Assembly (NCBI GenBank): GCA_030038035.1
Contig: JASHPP010000407.1
Coordinates: forward strand, 1-6,518
Direction of reading: 5' to 3'
Source: Trebonia sp.
Lineage (GTDB): Bacteria; Actinomycetota; Actinomycetes; Streptosporangiales; Streptosporangiaceae
Length of the DNA: 6,518 nt
The position numbers were made by a program, and so were the translations under genes. Below the pieces are notes generated by a model. It did no database searches. It was not told the DNA's origin and saw only the letters and a program-made list of their open reading frames with translations. Below, in pieces: positions 6,496 to 6,518 of this stretch (within the stretch, counting starts at the first letter, position 1; the number at the start of each line of letters is the position of its first letter).

Positions 6496-6518
6496 CTTCA
6501 CTGACTTCTACGGGATCG
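6488..6518 (+). CDS. Start of a further operon gene (3' partial), function unknown
   Basis: An ATG at 6488 overlaps the phaZ stop by 8 bases (ATGAGTGA) and has a good ribosome binding site. It reads MSDFTDFYGI before the window ends. The overlap implies translational coupling with phaZ, so it is likely a fourth gene of the PHA operon. Ten residues do not identify a family. An acyl-CoA dehydrogenase or another beta-oxidation enzyme would fit the context and the DFYGI start, but this is only a guess; a phasin or regulator is equally possible. Confidence 0.6.
   Translation, partial: MSDFTDFYGI

Noticed and set aside
4948..6501. A 517-residue open frame on the minus strand across phaC and phaZ
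   Set aside because: Composition is rich in Arg, Gly, Ala, His and Val with no recognisable motif. It lies antisense to two clearly real genes and is the usual shadow of high GC at third positions.

Overview
The window is very GC-rich coding DNA with dense, tightly packed genes. It uses GTG/TTG as well as ATG starts, and GC is strongly biased to the third codon position. This points to a high-GC actinobacterium; the lineage below that level is a guess from style only. All genes are on the + strand and there is no gene-free stretch longer than about 100 bases. I saw no tRNA, rRNA, CRISPR array, insertion sequence or phage gene.

Left part (1-2266): a two-gene unit. The first gene, cut by the left edge, encodes an AAA+ ATPase with the FtsH/p97-type core and pore loop but no protease domain. 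The second, 27 bases later with a TTG start, encodes a membrane protein with about six TPR repeats, three to four membrane helices and a Gly/Ala/Pro repeat tail. The ATPase also has a Gly/Ala 9-residue repeat before its core. The pair looks like a membrane-linked ATPase and adaptor of unknown substrate.

Intergenic 2267-2357: a less GC-rich patch with a plausible TTGACT-18-TCCAAT promoter and a clear ribosome binding site for the next gene. It appears to separate two transcription units.

Right part (2358-6518): a compact operon for polyhydroxyalkanoate (PHA) turnover. In order it holds an acyl-CoA synthetase, a PHA synthase (phaC), an intracellular PHA depolymerase (phaZ) and the first ten codons of a further gene. 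Gaps are 13 bases, 3 bases and an 8-base overlap. PhaC and PhaZ both resemble the medium-chain-length proteins of Pseudomonas (class II PhaC, PhaZ of the phaC1-Z-C2 cluster). Together the three enzymes could form a closed cycle: the synthetase makes acyl-CoA from free acids, PhaC polymerises (R)-3-hydroxyacyl-CoA, PhaZ releases hydroxy acids, and the synthetase recaptures them.

The most interesting observation is in PhaC. Its body matches class II, but by recalled alignment three substrate-specificity positions (class II E130, S325, Q481) carry the class I residues Asp, Thr and Ala. The box around the catalytic Cys is S-L-C-S-G instead of G-x-C-x-G. This suggests a mixed short/medium-chain specificity that can be tested.
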